Assembly: GCF_013705725.1 (NCBI RefSeq)
Contig: NZ_CP055481.1
Location: 4,526,001-4,590,000 of the forward strand
DNA: 64,000 nucleotides
Origin: Klebsiella sp. RHBSTW-00484
GTDB lineage: Bacteria > Pseudomonadota > Gammaproteobacteria > Enterobacterales > Enterobacteriaceae
Direction of reading: 5' to 3'
The notes beneath the pieces are model-generated. The model was not told where the DNA came from. It did no database searches and was given only the letters and a program-made list of their open reading frames with translations. Positions 39,586 through 49,380 of this stretch are shown piece by piece. Each line of letters starts with the position of its first letter. The stretch's first letter is position 1. The translations under genes were made by a program, and so were the position numbers.

Positions 39586-39611
39586 AAGGCGCCACAACCG
39601 GCGCCTTAATT
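39586..39611. terminator. Bidirectional terminator after the SDR gene
   Basis: AAGGCGCC and GGCGCCTT (39586-39593, 39600-39607) enclose a six-base loop, followed by AATTTT. It serves the leftward SDR gene, whose stop (39612-39614) lies immediately to the right, and can also stop rightward transcription. Confidence 0.75.
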
Positions 39612-40355
39612 TTATCCCCGCCCGACAAACGGCATCTCGTTGGCCATGATCGTCAGCTCCAGTACGTTAGTCGTTGGCGGCAGCGCGGCAATCATCTGAA
39701 TCGCCGCCGCAACATCGGCCACATCCATCATCGCCTCTGGCGCAATCGTGCCGTTAGCCTGATAAACACCTTTGCGCATCCGCGCCGAAAGCTGCGTCTC
39801 GGCATTACCGACGTTAATCTGCCCGCAGGCGATATTATATTGACGGCAGTCGAGCGCTATCGATTTGGTCAGCCCGGTAATCGCGTGCTTCGAGGCGGTA
39901 TACGGCGCGCTATACAAGCGCGGGGTGGTTGCAGAGACAGAAGCGTTATTAATAATCCGCCCGCCCATCGGCTGCTGCTGTTTCATTATCTTGATAGCTT
40001 CTTTGGCGCAAAGGAAGCTAGCGTGCACGTTGAGATTAAACACCCTCTGCCACTCATCAAACGAGATCTCTTCAATCGATTTTGCCGGGGTGTTATTGCC
40101 TGCATTGTTAAACAGCAGATCCAGACGACCAAACTGCTCGTGGACGCGCTGAAAAAGCGCCTCAACCTGCAGTGGATCAGTGACGTCTGCGGCAATCGGA
40201 ATAAATCGCTCAGCGTCCAGCCCCTCTGCGCACTCAGTGAGCTGCTGCTCATTACGTGCCACCACGATGACCGTGTAGCCCATCTGATACAGGGCCTGCG
40301 CCGCCGCATAGCCAATGCCTTTACTGCCCCCGGTAACCAACGCCACCTTCTGCAT
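39612..40355 (-). CDS. Short-chain dehydrogenase/reductase
   Basis: The product is 247 aa, a classical SDR. It has the cofactor loop TGGSKGIG near residue 8, DVTDPLQ, NNAGNNTP, a serine in NNASVSATTP, and the catalytic YTASK near residue 155. The arginine after the second strand (VVARNEQQL) suggests NADP preference. The substrate is unknown. AGGGAGAAG precedes the start. The gene is not present between ybcJ and ybcI in E. coli K-12, so it is a lineage-specific insertion or an ancestral gene lost there. Confidence 0.88.
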   Translation of the reverse strand: MQKVALVTGGSKGIGYAAAQALYQMGYTVIVVARNEQQLTECAEGLDAERFIPIAADVTDPLQVEALFQRVHEQFGRLDLLFNNAGNNTPAKSIEEISFDEWQRVFNLNVHASFLCAKEAIKIMKQQQPMGGRIINNASVSATTPRLYSAPYTASKHAITGLTKSIALDCRQYNIACGQINVGNAETQLSARMRKGVYQANGTIAPEAMMDVADVAAAIQMIAALPPTTNVLELTIMANEMPFVGRG

Positions 40356-40535
40356 ACGTCTTCTCCCTTATGATATTTAGCTTCACGCTAGCGCGTTAGC
40401 GAACGAACAGGAATGGTCGCAATGCAAAAAATCAGCACGCCGATCCATTCATTTGCCCAAAATCAGAATCCGGAGGGAATGCCTTTACCGGGTACAGAGG
40501 CGATAATGGCAATTATTTGCTCAGGATAACGGGAT

Positions 40536-41078
40536 ATGCCAACCATCATTACCCACGCCGCCGTGCCTTTATGCCTTGGAGCCGGGCTGGGGCTACGGAT
40601 TATCCCGCCACGTCTGTTGCTGGCTGGCGTCGTACTTGCCATGTTGCCGGATGCCGATGTGCTGTCATTCAAATTCGGCATCGCCTACGGCAACGTCTTC
40701 GGCCATCGCGGCTTCACCCATTCACTGCTGTTTGCGTTTATCGTGCCGCTGCTGTGCGTATTATTTGCACGGCGATGGTTTCGCGTCGGTCTGGTACGTA
40801 GCTGGCTGTTTTTGACGGTTTCGTTGCTGTCGCATAGCCTGCTGGATTCAATTACCACAGGTGGGAAAGGCGTAGGCTGGCTGTGGCCGTGGCTGGATGA
40901 GCGTTTCTTTGCACCCTGGCAGGTCATCAAAGTCGCTCCTTTTGCATTAGCGCAATACACTACGCCATCCGGCCATCAGGTTATTATTTCAGAACTACAG
41001 TGGGTCTGGCTGCCGGGAGCCGTTCTGACGCTGTGTTTGTGGGCATACAGAAGCCGGAAAATAAATGTAACGAATTGA
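40536..41078 (+). CDS. ybcI: YbcI/YdjM-family inner-membrane protein (metal-dependent hydrolase-like)
   Basis: The product is 180 aa, close to E. coli YbcI (173 aa). The family motif H-(x)n-LPDxD is present: MPTIITHAAVPLCLGAG, AMLPDADVLSF, and GHRGFTHSLLFAFIVPL with histidines and aspartates that could bind metal, then SHSLLDSIT. Several hydrophobic helices are visible. Relatives such as YdjM are DNA-damage induced; I see no clear LexA box here. Confidence 0.9.
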   Translation: MPTIITHAAVPLCLGAGLGLRIIPPRLLLAGVVLAMLPDADVLSFKFGIAYGNVFGHRGFTHSLLFAFIVPLLCVLFARRWFRVGLVRSWLFLTVSLLSHSLLDSITTGGKGVGWLWPWLDERFFAPWQVIKVAPFALAQYTTPSGHQVIISELQWVWLPGAVLTLCLWAYRSRKINVTN

Positions 41079-41117
41079 ATTCAGAGAATTTGTGCTTATC
41101 GGGGTTTATTAAAATGA

Positions 41118-41140
41118 TAAGGCCGCAGCAAAGCGGCCTT
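41118..41140. terminator. Terminator downstream of ybcI
   Basis: AAGGCCGC and GCGGCCTT enclose a six-base loop, followed by AATTTC. It ends ybcI and lies just before the MITE. Confidence 0.75.
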
Positions 41141-41151
41141 AATTTCAATAA

Positions 41152-41296
41152 GAGCCTATCCCAGTAGGCGTTATTGGCGCAGACAGTTTGAACACGGACA
41201 GCGCGGAAGAACCGGAGCGTACACGTAGTACGTGAGGATTCTGAGCACTGCCCAGGTTCAAAGTGGCAAGCAAAATAGCCCTAATGAGATAGGCTC
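41152..41296. repeat. 145-bp MITE-like element
   Basis: Terminal inverted repeats GAGCCTATC (left) and GATAGGCTC (right) are flanked by a perfect TAA duplication (41149-41151, 41297-41299). The interior is non-coding and folds back on itself (for example CACGTAGTACGTG near its centre, and TTTGAAC...GGTTCAAA). The left end GAGCCTATCCCA is identical to the ends of the broken IS5-type element at 18529-19395. It lies between the ybcI terminator and the cysS stop. Confidence 0.8.
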
Positions 41297-41303
41297 TAAG
41301 AGA

Positions 41304-42689
41304 TTACTTACGCCGCCAGGTGGTGCCCTGCGGGCCATCTTCCAGCACGATGCCCATCTCGTTGAGACGGTCACGTGCGGCATCCGCCGCCGCCCAGTCT
41401 TTCGCTTTACGCGCATCCAGGCGCTGCTGGATAAGCGATTCGATTTCCGCCACTTCTCCGTCGTCCACCTGCGCACCGCTTTGCAGGAAGGCATCAGGCT
41501 CCTGCTCCAGCAGGCCCAGCACCGAGGCGAGCTTACGCATATGCGCTGCCATGGCGTTGGCTGCGGCGGCATCTTCGCTCTTCAGACGGTTTACTTCACG
41601 CGCCATATCGAACAGTGCAGAGTAGGCTTCCGGGGTGTTGAAATCGTCGTCCATCGCTTCGATAAAGCGCGCTTCGAACGCCTCACCACCGGCAGGCTGC
41701 GCAGTTTTGTCAGTTCCGCGTAGCGCGGTGTACAGGCGCTCCAGCGCAGAACGCGCCTGCTTTAAGTTCTCTTCGCTATAGTTCAGCTGGCTGCGATAGT
41801 GGCCGGACATCAGGAAGTAGCGAATGGTTTCCGCATCGTAGTATTTCAGCACGTCGCGCACGGTGAAGAAGTTGCCCAGCGATTTTGACATCTTCTCGCG
41901 GTCAACCATCACCATCCCGGAGTGCATCCAGTAATTGACGTACTCGCCATCGTGGGCACAGGTGGACTGGGCGATTTCGTTTTCATGGTGCGGGAACATC
42001 AGATCCGAACCGCCGCCGTGAATATCAAAATGGTTGCCTAGCTGCTTGCAGTTCATCGCTGAACACTCGATGTGCCAGCCCGGACGGCCCGCGCCCCACG
42101 GCGACGGCCAGCTCGGCTCGCCCTCTTTCGACATCTTCCACAGCACGAAATCCATCGGATTATGCTTGACGTCAACCACATCAACGCGCGCGCCAGCCTG
42201 TAGCTGGTCGAGGTCCTGGCGCGACAGCTGACCGTAGTTCGGATCGGTCGGGACGTCGAACATCACGTCGCCGTTGTCGGCGACATACGCATGGCCTTTG
42301 GCGATCAGTTGCTCGGTGATCTCAATGATTTCCGGGATATGGTGCGTTGCACGCGGCTCGAGATCCGGGCGCAGAATATTCAGCGCATCGAAGTCTTTGT
42401 GCATCTCGGCAATCATGCGATCCACCAGCGCGACAAAGCTTTCACCGTTCTCATTAGCGCGCTTAATGATTTTGTCGTCGATATCGGTAATGTTGCGCAC
42501 GTATTTCAGCTGATAGCCGAGAAAACGCAGATAGCGAGCAACCACGTCGAAGGAGACAAAAGTACGGCCATGGCCGATGTGACAGAGGTCGTAAACGGTA
42601 ATACCACACACGTACATGCCAACTTCCCCGGCATGGATAGGTTTAAATTCTTCTTTTTGGCGCGTCAGTGTATTAAAAATTTTTAACAT
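41304..42689 (-). CDS. cysS: Cysteinyl-tRNA synthetase
   Basis: The product is 461 aa, the same length as E. coli CysS. It is a class I synthetase with zinc/cysteine-site residue in [13 protein letters not shown] box [14 protein letters not shown], zinc ligands in [14 protein letters not shown] and [17 protein letters not shown], and the KMSKS loop [15 protein letters not shown]. The C-terminal helical domain contacts tRNA-Cys. The gene is divergent from ppiB. The MITE sits 8 bp past its stop. Confidence 0.97.
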   Translation of the reverse strand: MLKIFNTLTRQKEEFKPIHAGEVGMYVCGITVYDLCHIGHGRTFVSFDVVARYLRFLGYQLKYVRNITDIDDKIIKRANENGESFVALVDRMIAEMHKDFDALNILRPDLEPRATHHIPEIIEITEQLIAKGHAYVADNGDVMFDVPTDPNYGQLSRQDLDQLQAGARVDVVDVKHNPMDFVLWKMSKEGEPSWPSPWGAGRPGWHIECSAMNCKQLGNHFDIHGGGSDLMFPHHENEIAQSTCAHDGEYVNYWMHSGMVMVDREKMSKSLGNFFTVRDVLKYYDAETIRYFLMSGHYRSQLNYSEENLKQARSALERLYTALRGTDKTAQPAGGEAFEARFIEAMDDDFNTPEAYSALFDMAREVNRLKSEDAAAANAMAAHMRKLASVLGLLEQEPDAFLQSGAQVDDGEVAEIESLIQQRLDARKAKDWAAADAARDRLNEMGIVLEDGPQGTTWRRK

Positions 42690-42862
42690 CGAAGATTCCG
42701 TGTAGACGTGTGTGGTTATAAGTCGCGTATTCTAACCTTAATTCAACCCCGAAGCAGCACACATTGCAAGGTGATCCAACCCCGCGGTTATGCTATAACA
42801 GCCCCCTATATCTCGCCCGACTCCGGGTGCAGGCACCACAATCATCGGAACAGGATGCACAA

Positions 42863-43357
42863 ATGGTAACTTTCCACACCAATCATGGCGATATCGTAAT
42901 CAAAACATTTGACGACAAAGCGCCGGAAACAGTTAAAAACTTCCTGGACTACTGTCGTGAAGGTTTCTACGACAACACCATTTTCCACCGTGTTATCAAC
43001 GGCTTTATGATTCAGGGCGGCGGTTTTGAGCCGGGCATGAATCAGAAAACCACCAAATCCCCGATTCAGAACGAAGCGAACAACGGTCTGAAAAACACCC
43101 GCGGTACCCTGGCGATGGCCCGTACTCAGGCGCCTCACTCCGCTACCGCACAGTTCTTTATCAACGTCGCCGATAACGACTTCCTGAACTTCTCCGGCGA
43201 AAGCCTGCAGGGTTGGGGCTACTGCGTATTCGCAGAAGTCGTTGAAGGTCTGGACGTGGTCGACAAAATCAAATCGGTCTCCACTGGCCGCAGCGGCATG
43301 CACCAGGATGTGCCGAAAGAAGATGTTGTGATCAAAAGCGTCACCGTTAGCGAGTAA
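42863..43357 (+). CDS. ppiB: Peptidyl-prolyl cis-trans isomerase B (cyclophilin)
   Basis: The product is 164 aa from [11 protein letters not shown], as in E. coli PpiB; the upstream in-frame ATG is not used by the family. Cyclophilin residues are present: [15 protein letters not shown] with the catalytic arginine, [20 protein letters not shown], and [14 protein letters not shown]. It is a cytoplasmic folding helper. The lpxH start follows three bases after its stop, so the two are probably one operon. Confidence 0.96.
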   Translation: MVTFHTNHGDIVIKTFDDKAPETVKNFLDYCREGFYDNTIFHRVINGFMIQGGGFEPGMNQKTTKSPIQNEANNGLKNTRGTLAMARTQAPHSATAQFFINVADNDFLNFSGESLQGWGYCVFAEVVEGLDVVDKIKSVSTGRSGMHQDVPKEDVVIKSVTVSE

Positions 43358-43360
43358 TTC

Positions 43361-44083
43361 GTGGCGACACTTTTTATTGCGGATTTGCATCTGCAAACGG
43401 AAGAACCGGCGATTACCGCCGGTTTTCTGCGCTTTTTACAGGGGGAAGCCCGCAAGGCGGACGCCCTGTATATTCTCGGCGATCTGTTTGAAGCCTGGAT
43501 TGGCGATGACGATCCCAACCCGCTGCATCAGCAAATCTCCTCTGCAATCAAAGCATTAGTCGACTCCGGCGTCCCCTGCTATTTCATCCACGGCAACCGC
43601 GATTTTCTCGTCGGCCAGCGTTTTGTCCGCGAAAGCGCCATGACCCTGCTGCCGGAAGAGAAGGTTCTCAACCTCTACGGGCGCAACGTGCTGATTATGC
43701 ACGGCGATACCCTTTGCACCGACGACGCGGGCTATCTGGCGTTTCGCGCGAAAGTCCACAATCCCTGGATCCAGCGCCTGTTTCTGGCCTTACCGCTGTT
43801 TATCCGCCGCCGTATTGCCGCTAAAATGCGCGCCGACAGCAAAGCCGCCAACAGCAGCAAGTCGATGGAAATCATGGACGTGAACCCGCAAGCGGTGGTT
43901 GATGCAATGGAGAAACATCAGGTTCAGTGGTTGATTCACGGGCATACGCACCGTCCCGCCGTCCATCAGTTAGACGCCAACGGCAAAGCCGCTTATCGCG
44001 TGGTTCTTGGCGCGTGGCATAGCGAAGGTTCAATGGTCAAAGTAACGCCAGAAGACGTTGAGCTGATTCATTTCCCCTTCTAA
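43361..44083 (+). CDS. lpxH: UDP-2,3-diacylglucosamine diphosphatase LpxH
   Basis: The product is 240 aa with a GTG start, as in E. coli. Calcineurin-like metal motifs are present: [38 protein letters not shown]. It removes UMP from UDP-2,3-diacyl-glucosamine to give lipid X in lipid A synthesis, at the inner face of the cytoplasmic membrane. This is an essential gene in most enterobacteria. Confidence 0.96.
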   Translation: MATLFIADLHLQTEEPAITAGFLRFLQGEARKADALYILGDLFEAWIGDDDPNPLHQQISSAIKALVDSGVPCYFIHGNRDFLVGQRFVRESAMTLLPEEKVLNLYGRNVLIMHGDTLCTDDAGYLAFRAKVHNPWIQRLFLALPLFIRRRIAAKMRADSKAANSSKSMEIMDVNPQAVVDAMEKHQVQWLIHGHTHRPAVHQLDANGKAAYRVVLGAWHSEGSMVKVTPEDVELIHFPF

Positions 44084-44189
44084 CCCCTGCAAGCACTATT
44101 CCGAAAAACACTCTCCAGGCAACAGAATTGCTGTATTAACATTTAACCGCCAGGTTAATTTTCAGCCAAACCACTTTCAAGGAATGAAA

Positions 44190-44522
44190 ATGCAAAAATG
44201 GAGTCAGCCCCTGATTTGGGGAATGATCATCGCGATCCTCAATCCGTTAGGGGTGAGTTATATCGCCTTAATCGGCGTCGCTATCGGCAACACGCTGACG
44301 TTTGTCTGGTGTGCGATGCTGGCGTGGGCCATCTATTTCTATGCCATTTATTTGCTCTGTACCCGGCCCCATGATGACCGTTTCGTGCAGATATACATGC
44401 TGATTATGAGTATTATTATGCTGCCCTGGGGGCTGGTGCTGATTTTTACCTTTTTCGCCAGCGCGACCAAAGCTTATAACCAGCGGGTTTCATCAGATAC
44501 CGATGAGACAAAAGACGGCTAA
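44190..44522 (+). CDS. Small inner-membrane protein
   Basis: The product is 110 aa from the second ATG, which is better spaced from AAGGA than the ATG at 44184. Three hydrophobic segments are visible (LIWGMIIAILNPLGVSYIALIGVAIG; FVWCAMLAWAIYFYAIYLLC; QIYMLIMSIIMLPWGLVLIFTFFAS) with a charged C-terminal tail. I do not recognise a function. There is no counterpart between lpxH and purE in E. coli K-12 that I can recall. Confidence 0.7.
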   Translation: MQKWSQPLIWGMIIAILNPLGVSYIALIGVAIGNTLTFVWCAMLAWAIYFYAIYLLCTRPHDDRFVQIYMLIMSIIMLPWGLVLIFTFFASATKAYNQRVSSDTDETKDG

Positions 44523-44530
44523 CCACGCGC

Positions 44531-44546
44531 ACGCAACCGTTTTCCT
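44531..44546. promoter_or_regulatory. PurR operator upstream of purE
   Basis: ACGCAACCGTTTTCCT differs at one or two positions from the PurR consensus ACGCAAACGTTTTCNT and lies 73 bp before purE. PurR with hypoxanthine or guanine represses purEK in E. coli, so the same control is expected. Confidence 0.88.
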
Positions 44547-44618
44547 TACCGGGAGTTCATGCTATTCTCTGTGGCCTCTAAAGCAGTGTGAAACACACCC
44601 ACAGGAGTTTTAAGACGC

Positions 44619-45128
44619 ATGTCTTCCCGCAATAATTCGGCGCGTATCGCCATCGTGATGGGGTCCAAAAGCGACTGGGCTACCATGCAATTTACCGCAG
44701 AAATCCTTGATGCCCTGAACGTTCCGTACCATGTCGACGTGGTCTCCGCACATCGCACTCCCGATAAACTGTTTAGCTTCGCCGAAAGCGCAGAAGAGAA
44801 CGGTTTTCAGGTGATTATTGCCGGTGCGGGCGGCGCGGCGCATTTGCCGGGCATGATTGCGGCGAAAACCCTGGTGCCGGTTTTAGGCGTGCCGGTTCAG
44901 AGCGCGGCATTAAGCGGCGTTGACAGCCTCTACTCCATTGTTCAGATGCCACGCGGCATTCCGGTTGGCACGCTGGCGATAGGTAAAGCCGGAGCCGCCA
45001 ACGCTGCCCTGCTGGCCGCACAGATCCTCGCCCAGCATGATGCAGAACTGCACCAGCGCCTCAGCGCCTGGCGCCAGGCGCAGACCGATGAAGTGCTGGA
45101 GAATCCGGACCCGCGGGGTGCGGCATGA
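44619..45128 (+). CDS. purE: N5-carboxyaminoimidazole ribonucleotide mutase
   Basis: The product is 169 aa, as in E. coli. It moves the carboxyl group of N5-CAIR to C4 of CAIR in purine synthesis. Key parts are [29 protein letters not shown] with the active-site histidine, and [25 protein letters not shown]. It overlaps purK by 4 bp (ATGA), so the two are translated together. Confidence 0.97.
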   Translation: MSSRNNSARIAIVMGSKSDWATMQFTAEILDALNVPYHVDVVSAHRTPDKLFSFAESAEENGFQVIIAGAGGAAHLPGMIAAKTLVPVLGVPVQSAALSGVDSLYSIVQMPRGIPVGTLAIGKAGAANAALLAAQILAQHDAELHQRLSAWRQAQTDEVLENPDPRGAA

Positions 45129-46192
45129 AGCAGGTTTGCGTTCTCGGTAACGGTCAACTAGGCCGAATGCTGCGTCAGGCCGGTGAGCCGCTGGGTATCG
45201 CGGTCTGGCCGGTCGGTCTTGATGCCGACCCGGAAGCGGTGCCGTTTCAGCAAAGCGTGATTACCGCTGAAATCGAACGCTGGCCGGAAACCGCCCTGAC
45301 CCGCGAACTGGCGCGTCATTCCGCCTTCGTCAACCGAGACGTCTTCCCGATTATCGCCGATCGTCTGACGCAAAAGCAGCTGTTCGATAAGCTGGGGCTC
45401 GCCACCGCGCCGTGGCAGCTTCTGGCGGATAAAAGCGAGTGGCCAGCGGTATTTGCCCGCCTTGGCGAGCTGGCTATCGTTAAGCGCCGCGTCGGTGGCT
45501 ACGATGGTCGCGGCCAGTGGCGCCTGCGGGAGAACGAAACTGCTCAGTTGCCGGATGATAACTACGGCGAGTGTATCGTCGAGCAGGGGATTAACTTCTC
45601 CGGCGAAGTGTCGCTGGTTGGCGCTCGCGCCCACGACGGCAGCACGGTCTTCTATCCGCTGACCCGCAACCTGCATCAGGACGGCATTTTGCGCACCAGC
45701 GTCGCCTTCCCGCAGGCGAACGCGAAGCAGCAGGAGCAGGCCGAATCGATGCTGTCGGCGGTTATGCATGAGCTAAGCTATGTCGGCGTGATGGCGATGG
45801 AGTGCTTTATCACTCCGGAAGGGTTGCTGATTAACGAGCTGGCGCCGCGCGTGCATAACAGCGGCCACTGGACGCAGAACGGAGCGTCGATTAGTCAGTT
45901 CGAACTGCATTTGCGGGCGATTACCGACTTGCCGCTACCGCCGCCGGTGGTGAATAGCCCGTCGGTGATGATCAACCTGATCGGTACCGATCTGAATTAT
46001 GCCTGGCTGAAGCTGCCGCTGGTGCATCTGCACTGGTACGACAAAGAGGTGCGTCCGGGCCGTAAGGTCGGGCACCTGAACCTGACCGACAGCGATACCG
46101 ACCGCCTGAGCGCGACGCTGGAAGCGTTAAAGCCGTTGCTGCCGCCGGAGTATATCAGCGGTATCGTTTGGGCACAGGCGCAGCTCGCATAA
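45125..46192 (+). CDS. purK: N5-carboxyaminoimidazole ribonucleotide synthase
   Basis: The product is 355 aa, as in E. coli. It is an ATP-grasp enzyme that carboxylates AIR with bicarbonate. Seen are [20 protein letters not shown], the [13 protein letters not shown] glycine loop, [41 protein letters not shown] with metal ligands, and [17 protein letters not shown]. It works directly with PurE, whose gene it overlaps. Confidence 0.97.
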   Translation: MKQVCVLGNGQLGRMLRQAGEPLGIAVWPVGLDADPEAVPFQQSVITAEIERWPETALTRELARHSAFVNRDVFPIIADRLTQKQLFDKLGLATAPWQLLADKSEWPAVFARLGELAIVKRRVGGYDGRGQWRLRENETAQLPDDNYGECIVEQGINFSGEVSLVGARAHDGSTVFYPLTRNLHQDGILRTSVAFPQANAKQQEQAESMLSAVMHELSYVGVMAMECFITPEGLLINELAPRVHNSGHWTQNGASISQFELHLRAITDLPLPPPVVNSPSVMINLIGTDLNYAWLKLPLVHLHWYDKEVRPGRKVGHLNLTDSDTDRLSATLEALKPLLPPEYISGIVWAQAQLA

Positions 46193-46195
46193 TCC

Positions 46196-46395
46196 AGCCC
46201 GTCATCCCGGCTTGCGGCGCGCTGCGCCTTAGCCGGGCTACAAAACCCTCTATGCGCACGGATTCTTCGGGTATTTCCCCGGAGGCGATGCTACGCATCT
46301 GTCCGGGCTACCACCCTGCAGACAACTATGAACCCGTAGCCCGGGCAAGGCGCGTCTGGCGCCGCCCCGGGGAAAGCGCGCACGATAGCCACGCA
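46196..46395. repeat. Cluster of palindromic REP-type (PU/BIME-like) repeats
   Basis: The stretch repeats the inverted motif GTAGCCCGG.../CCGGGCTAC (GCCGGGCTAC, GTCCGGGCTACC, GTAGCCCGGGCAAGGCG) with GC-rich hairpins such as CAAGGCGCGTCTGGCGCC. It lies between the convergent purK and allK genes, a usual place for BIMEs, and probably ends both transcripts. Confidence 0.75.
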
Positions 46396-47289
46396 TCAGG
46401 GCTTGATGCAGGTTCCCGCCAGCCCGGCCAGGGTGTCATCGATGCGCGACAGCGCGCCAATCCACGCTCGCTTGCCCCGACGGCGCACGTAGCCGCTTAC
46501 CGCCGCGATTTTGGGCCCCATCGCGCCATCGTCGCGGGCAAACGGGGCCAGCTCTTCCGGCGTTGCTTCACGGATCGGTCGCTGCATCGGCGTGCCCCAG
46601 TACTCATACACCGCGTCGGCGTCGGTGAGGATCACCAGGCCATCAGCATTAATCTGCTCTGCCAGCAGCGCGGCGGCGAGGTCTTTATCAATCACCGCCT
46701 CCGCGCCCTGCCCGCTCTCCAGCACCGGAATTCCGCCACCGCCGCAGCATATCACCGCGTGACCTTCGCCCAGCAGGCGCTCAATCGATTCGCTCTCCTC
46801 AATCCTCACCGGCGTCGGCGAAGGAACCACCCGACGCAGATACTTGCCATCGCGCTTCATCGTCCAGCCGTACTCGGCTTCAAGCTGTTTCTGCAACTCC
46901 GGGTCATAAACCGGGCCAATAAATTTTTCCGGGGACGAAAAAGCCGGATCGTTCGAGGCTACCGCAATGCGCGTCATCACCGTCGACACCGGCGGCATCA
47001 GTGATTCCTGCGCCAGACGCTGCGCCAGCATATAGCCAATCATCCCCTGGCTCTCCGCCACCAGCACATCCAGCGGATAAGGCTCAACATCGCCATAGGC
47101 CAGGTTTTGCAGCGACAGCAGGCCCACCTGCGGCCCGTTGCCGTGGACAATCGCCAGCCGGTACTTCTGCGCCAAACGCGCCAAGGCCGGAACCGCACTA
47201 TCAATATTGCGATACTGATTTTCCACCGTCAGCGCTTCCCCGCGCTGCAATAAAGCGTTGCCGCCGAGGGCAACCACCAGCGTTTTCAT
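46396..47289 (-). CDS. allK: Catabolic carbamate kinase AllK (YbcF)
   Basis: The product is 297 aa, as in E. coli YbcF. It has amino-acid kinase family markers: VVALGGNALLQRGE at the start, IVHGNGPQVGLL, VSPTPV-like PSPTPVRIEE, VICCGGGGIPV, and DKDLAAALLAEQINADGLVILTDADAVYE. It converts carbamoyl phosphate plus ADP to ATP. It follows allF-allG-allH, so it gains ATP from the carbamoyl phosphate released from oxalurate during anaerobic allantoin use. Confidence 0.93.
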   Translation of the reverse strand: MKTLVVALGGNALLQRGEALTVENQYRNIDSAVPALARLAQKYRLAIVHGNGPQVGLLSLQNLAYGDVEPYPLDVLVAESQGMIGYMLAQRLAQESLMPPVSTVMTRIAVASNDPAFSSPEKFIGPVYDPELQKQLEAEYGWTMKRDGKYLRRVVPSPTPVRIEESESIERLLGEGHAVICCGGGGIPVLESGQGAEAVIDKDLAAALLAEQINADGLVILTDADAVYEYWGTPMQRPIREATPEELAPFARDDGAMGPKIAAVSGYVRRRGKRAWIGALSRIDDTLAGLAGTCIKP

Positions 47290-47298
47290 GATTTTTCC

Positions 47299-48102
47299 TT
47301 AGATAATGTGTTGCGCCAACCAGAATCCCAGCAGGGTATCCGCGCCGGAGGTGTGGCCCATCGCCAGCAGAGCCTCGACGGCGGGTTCAATGCGGCGTCG
47401 GCGTTGAAGAGCATGCGCGAAATGCATCAGCGGCGAGGCAAAAAGCCCCTCGCTGGCGTAGCGTAAATAGTTGACGCTCACCTGGGTCGTCGTCGCATGC
47501 AGATCGCCGGAAGCACGAAAGAACGTGCGTCCGCCATGGCGCGACATCTGCCCCGCGCACCACGACGCCAGCATCATGCCAATCAGCATGTCGTCCAGGC
47601 TCGGCGTCAGGCCCGGCCCTTTGCCCAGCCATAATCGCCAGTCGACGGCGCTCCCGGTCAGGGCGGAGGCAAAACAGTGGCGCAGTTGACGCAGCTCAGG
47701 GTGCTGCGGCAGACGGGTCGCCTGCGACAGCGGCCCGAACAGCCCGGTTTCTTCCGGGCGATTCACCAGCGCTTTCGGCAAGTGAGCGCCATCGGGCTGA
47801 GAGCGAGGCCGCAGGGTGCAGCGCCGGCGCGGCGGCGACAACAAAAGGCTATCGACCTGAATGCCGTTATCCCGCGCGAGCGGCAGCGCCCCCGCCCGCA
47901 GAGCCGCGTGTAAGCGGATAAAATCGCGATGGCGTAATACCCATCCGCCAGGGCTCACCCCCTGCCCCTGATGATGAAGCGTCAGCAGCGCGCCGCCTTC
48001 AACATAGAGATTGATAGTGCGTTGCCAGAGGCCGCCGGTTCGCCAGGGCTGGCGATGGTCCGGCGCATCAACGCTGCCTATCAGCGGACGAATAGTCTCC
48101 AT
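47299..48102 (-). CDS. allH: Oxamate carbamoyltransferase subunit AllH (YlbF, DUF2877)
   Basis: The product is 267 aa of the DUF2877 family, with LGKGPGLTPSLDDMLIGMMLASWC and HTSGADTLLGFWL as typical motifs. In E. coli AllF, AllG and AllH together form oxamate (oxalurate) transcarbamylase. It lies 9 bp after allG and 9 bp before allK, clearly in one operon. The start has GAGGAGG upstream. Confidence 0.9.
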   Translation of the reverse strand: METIRPLIGSVDAPDHRQPWRTGGLWQRTINLYVEGGALLTLHHQGQGVSPGGWVLRHRDFIRLHAALRAGALPLARDNGIQVDSLLLSPPRRRCTLRPRSQPDGAHLPKALVNRPEETGLFGPLSQATRLPQHPELRQLRHCFASALTGSAVDWRLWLGKGPGLTPSLDDMLIGMMLASWCAGQMSRHGGRTFFRASGDLHATTTQVSVNYLRYASEGLFASPLMHFAHALQRRRRIEPAVEALLAMGHTSGADTLLGFWLAQHII

Positions 48103-48111
48103 CGCGCCTCC

Positions 48112-49371
48112 TCAGCTCACGCCCAGTTCGTCTGCGAGCGCTTCCAGCGCCAGTTCGAAACAGGCCAACGGCGCTCTGACGGTCCCGGCGCCAATCTGGC
48201 CGATCCCCGCCTCTTTATGAGCAATACCGGTGTTGATAAGCGGAGTGATGCCGGTCTCGACCACCCGACGAATATCCAGCCCCAGGCAAGCGCCCTGGAA
48301 ATCCCAGCCCGGAATTTGCAGCTGCATATTGCGATCCAGGAAGATTTCCGCCATCTCCTCGGAAACGGATTTTGCCGCCTCCATGCCGCCCGCACCAACG
48401 AAGCGGGTCACGCCCGGCGCCGCGATCATTGCCGCGCCACCGATACCGAAGGTTTCGGTAATCGCGCTATCGCCCATATCCGGGTTGGCCTGCTCCTGAG
48501 AAAAACCGGTGAAAAATAGCCCCTGTGGCGTATTAACCGGCGCGGTAAACCAGCGGTCACCCAGCCCGCTGACGCGGATACCGAACATGTCGCCATTGCG
48601 GGTCATTGCGGTGACGATACTGTCCGCACGAATTTGCGCCCCGCTATCCATCGCCGCTTTGCAGTAGGCCATCGCCAGGTTAAGGAAGAACTGATCGGTA
48701 ATGGCGAGGAAGTCCATCACTTCAGCAATCTGCTGTTTATCGTGGTTGAGGCGCGCCAGATGCGGCGCCAGCGTGCGCATTAGCAGCGCGGAGGTGGCGA
48801 TATTACGCTGGTGGAACTCATCCCCCATGGTGATGCCCTGCGCCATCATCGCGGTCAGGTCGATACCGCGATCCATCTGTTTCAGCGCCGCGCTCAGAAC
48901 CGGCATCAGCACATCGCGCATCCAGCGCAGGCGCTGCTGAACGTCTTCGCCGTAAGCGCCGAAACGCATCACCTTGCCAATCCCTTCATTCAGATTGCAA
49001 TACGCGCGGTTGCCTTCGGCGATGTTCTCCACCACCAGCATCGGCATATTTGGCGAAGTAATGCCGCCCATCGGCCCCACGGCGTTAACGTGGTGGCAGG
49101 AAATAAAGGTAATCTCGCCGCTTTCCAGCATCGCATGGGCCGTTTTTTCATCCTGCGCCCAACCTTCGAATAAGCACGCGCCAATGCACGCGCCTTTCAT
49201 CGGGCCGGTCATCTCCTGCCAGCGCATCGGCGGCCCGGCGTGGAGCAACGTTTTGTTCTGATTCAACGCCCCGATTAAAGAACCCGCTGGCTTCACATCC
49301 AGCCAGTGCGGACGTGCATTACGAATTCGTTCTATTACTGCGTCATTGGCCTGCGCCACTGATGTAAACAT
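48112..49371 (-). CDS. allG: Oxamate carbamoyltransferase subunit AllG (YlbE, DUF1116)
   Basis: The product is 419 aa, the usual YlbE length. It has DUF1116 features: PHWLDVKPAGSLIGALNQNKTLLHAGPPMRWQEMTGPMKGACIGACLFEGW, NPDMGDSAITETFGIGGAAMIAAPGVTRFVG, and the C-terminal LDIRRVVETGITPLINTGIAHKEAG. It is a subunit of the oxalurate-cleaving transcarbamylase. GAGG precedes the ATG. It is the second gene of the leftward operon. Confidence 0.92.
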   Translation of the reverse strand: MFTSVAQANDAVIERIRNARPHWLDVKPAGSLIGALNQNKTLLHAGPPMRWQEMTGPMKGACIGACLFEGWAQDEKTAHAMLESGEITFISCHHVNAVGPMGGITSPNMPMLVVENIAEGNRAYCNLNEGIGKVMRFGAYGEDVQQRLRWMRDVLMPVLSAALKQMDRGIDLTAMMAQGITMGDEFHQRNIATSALLMRTLAPHLARLNHDKQQIAEVMDFLAITDQFFLNLAMAYCKAAMDSGAQIRADSIVTAMTRNGDMFGIRVSGLGDRWFTAPVNTPQGLFFTGFSQEQANPDMGDSAITETFGIGGAAMIAAPGVTRFVGAGGMEAAKSVSEEMAEIFLDRNMQLQIPGWDFQGACLGLDIRRVVETGITPLINTGIAHKEAGIGQIGAGTVRAPLACFELALEALADELGVS

Positions 49372-49380
49372 AGAGACCTC

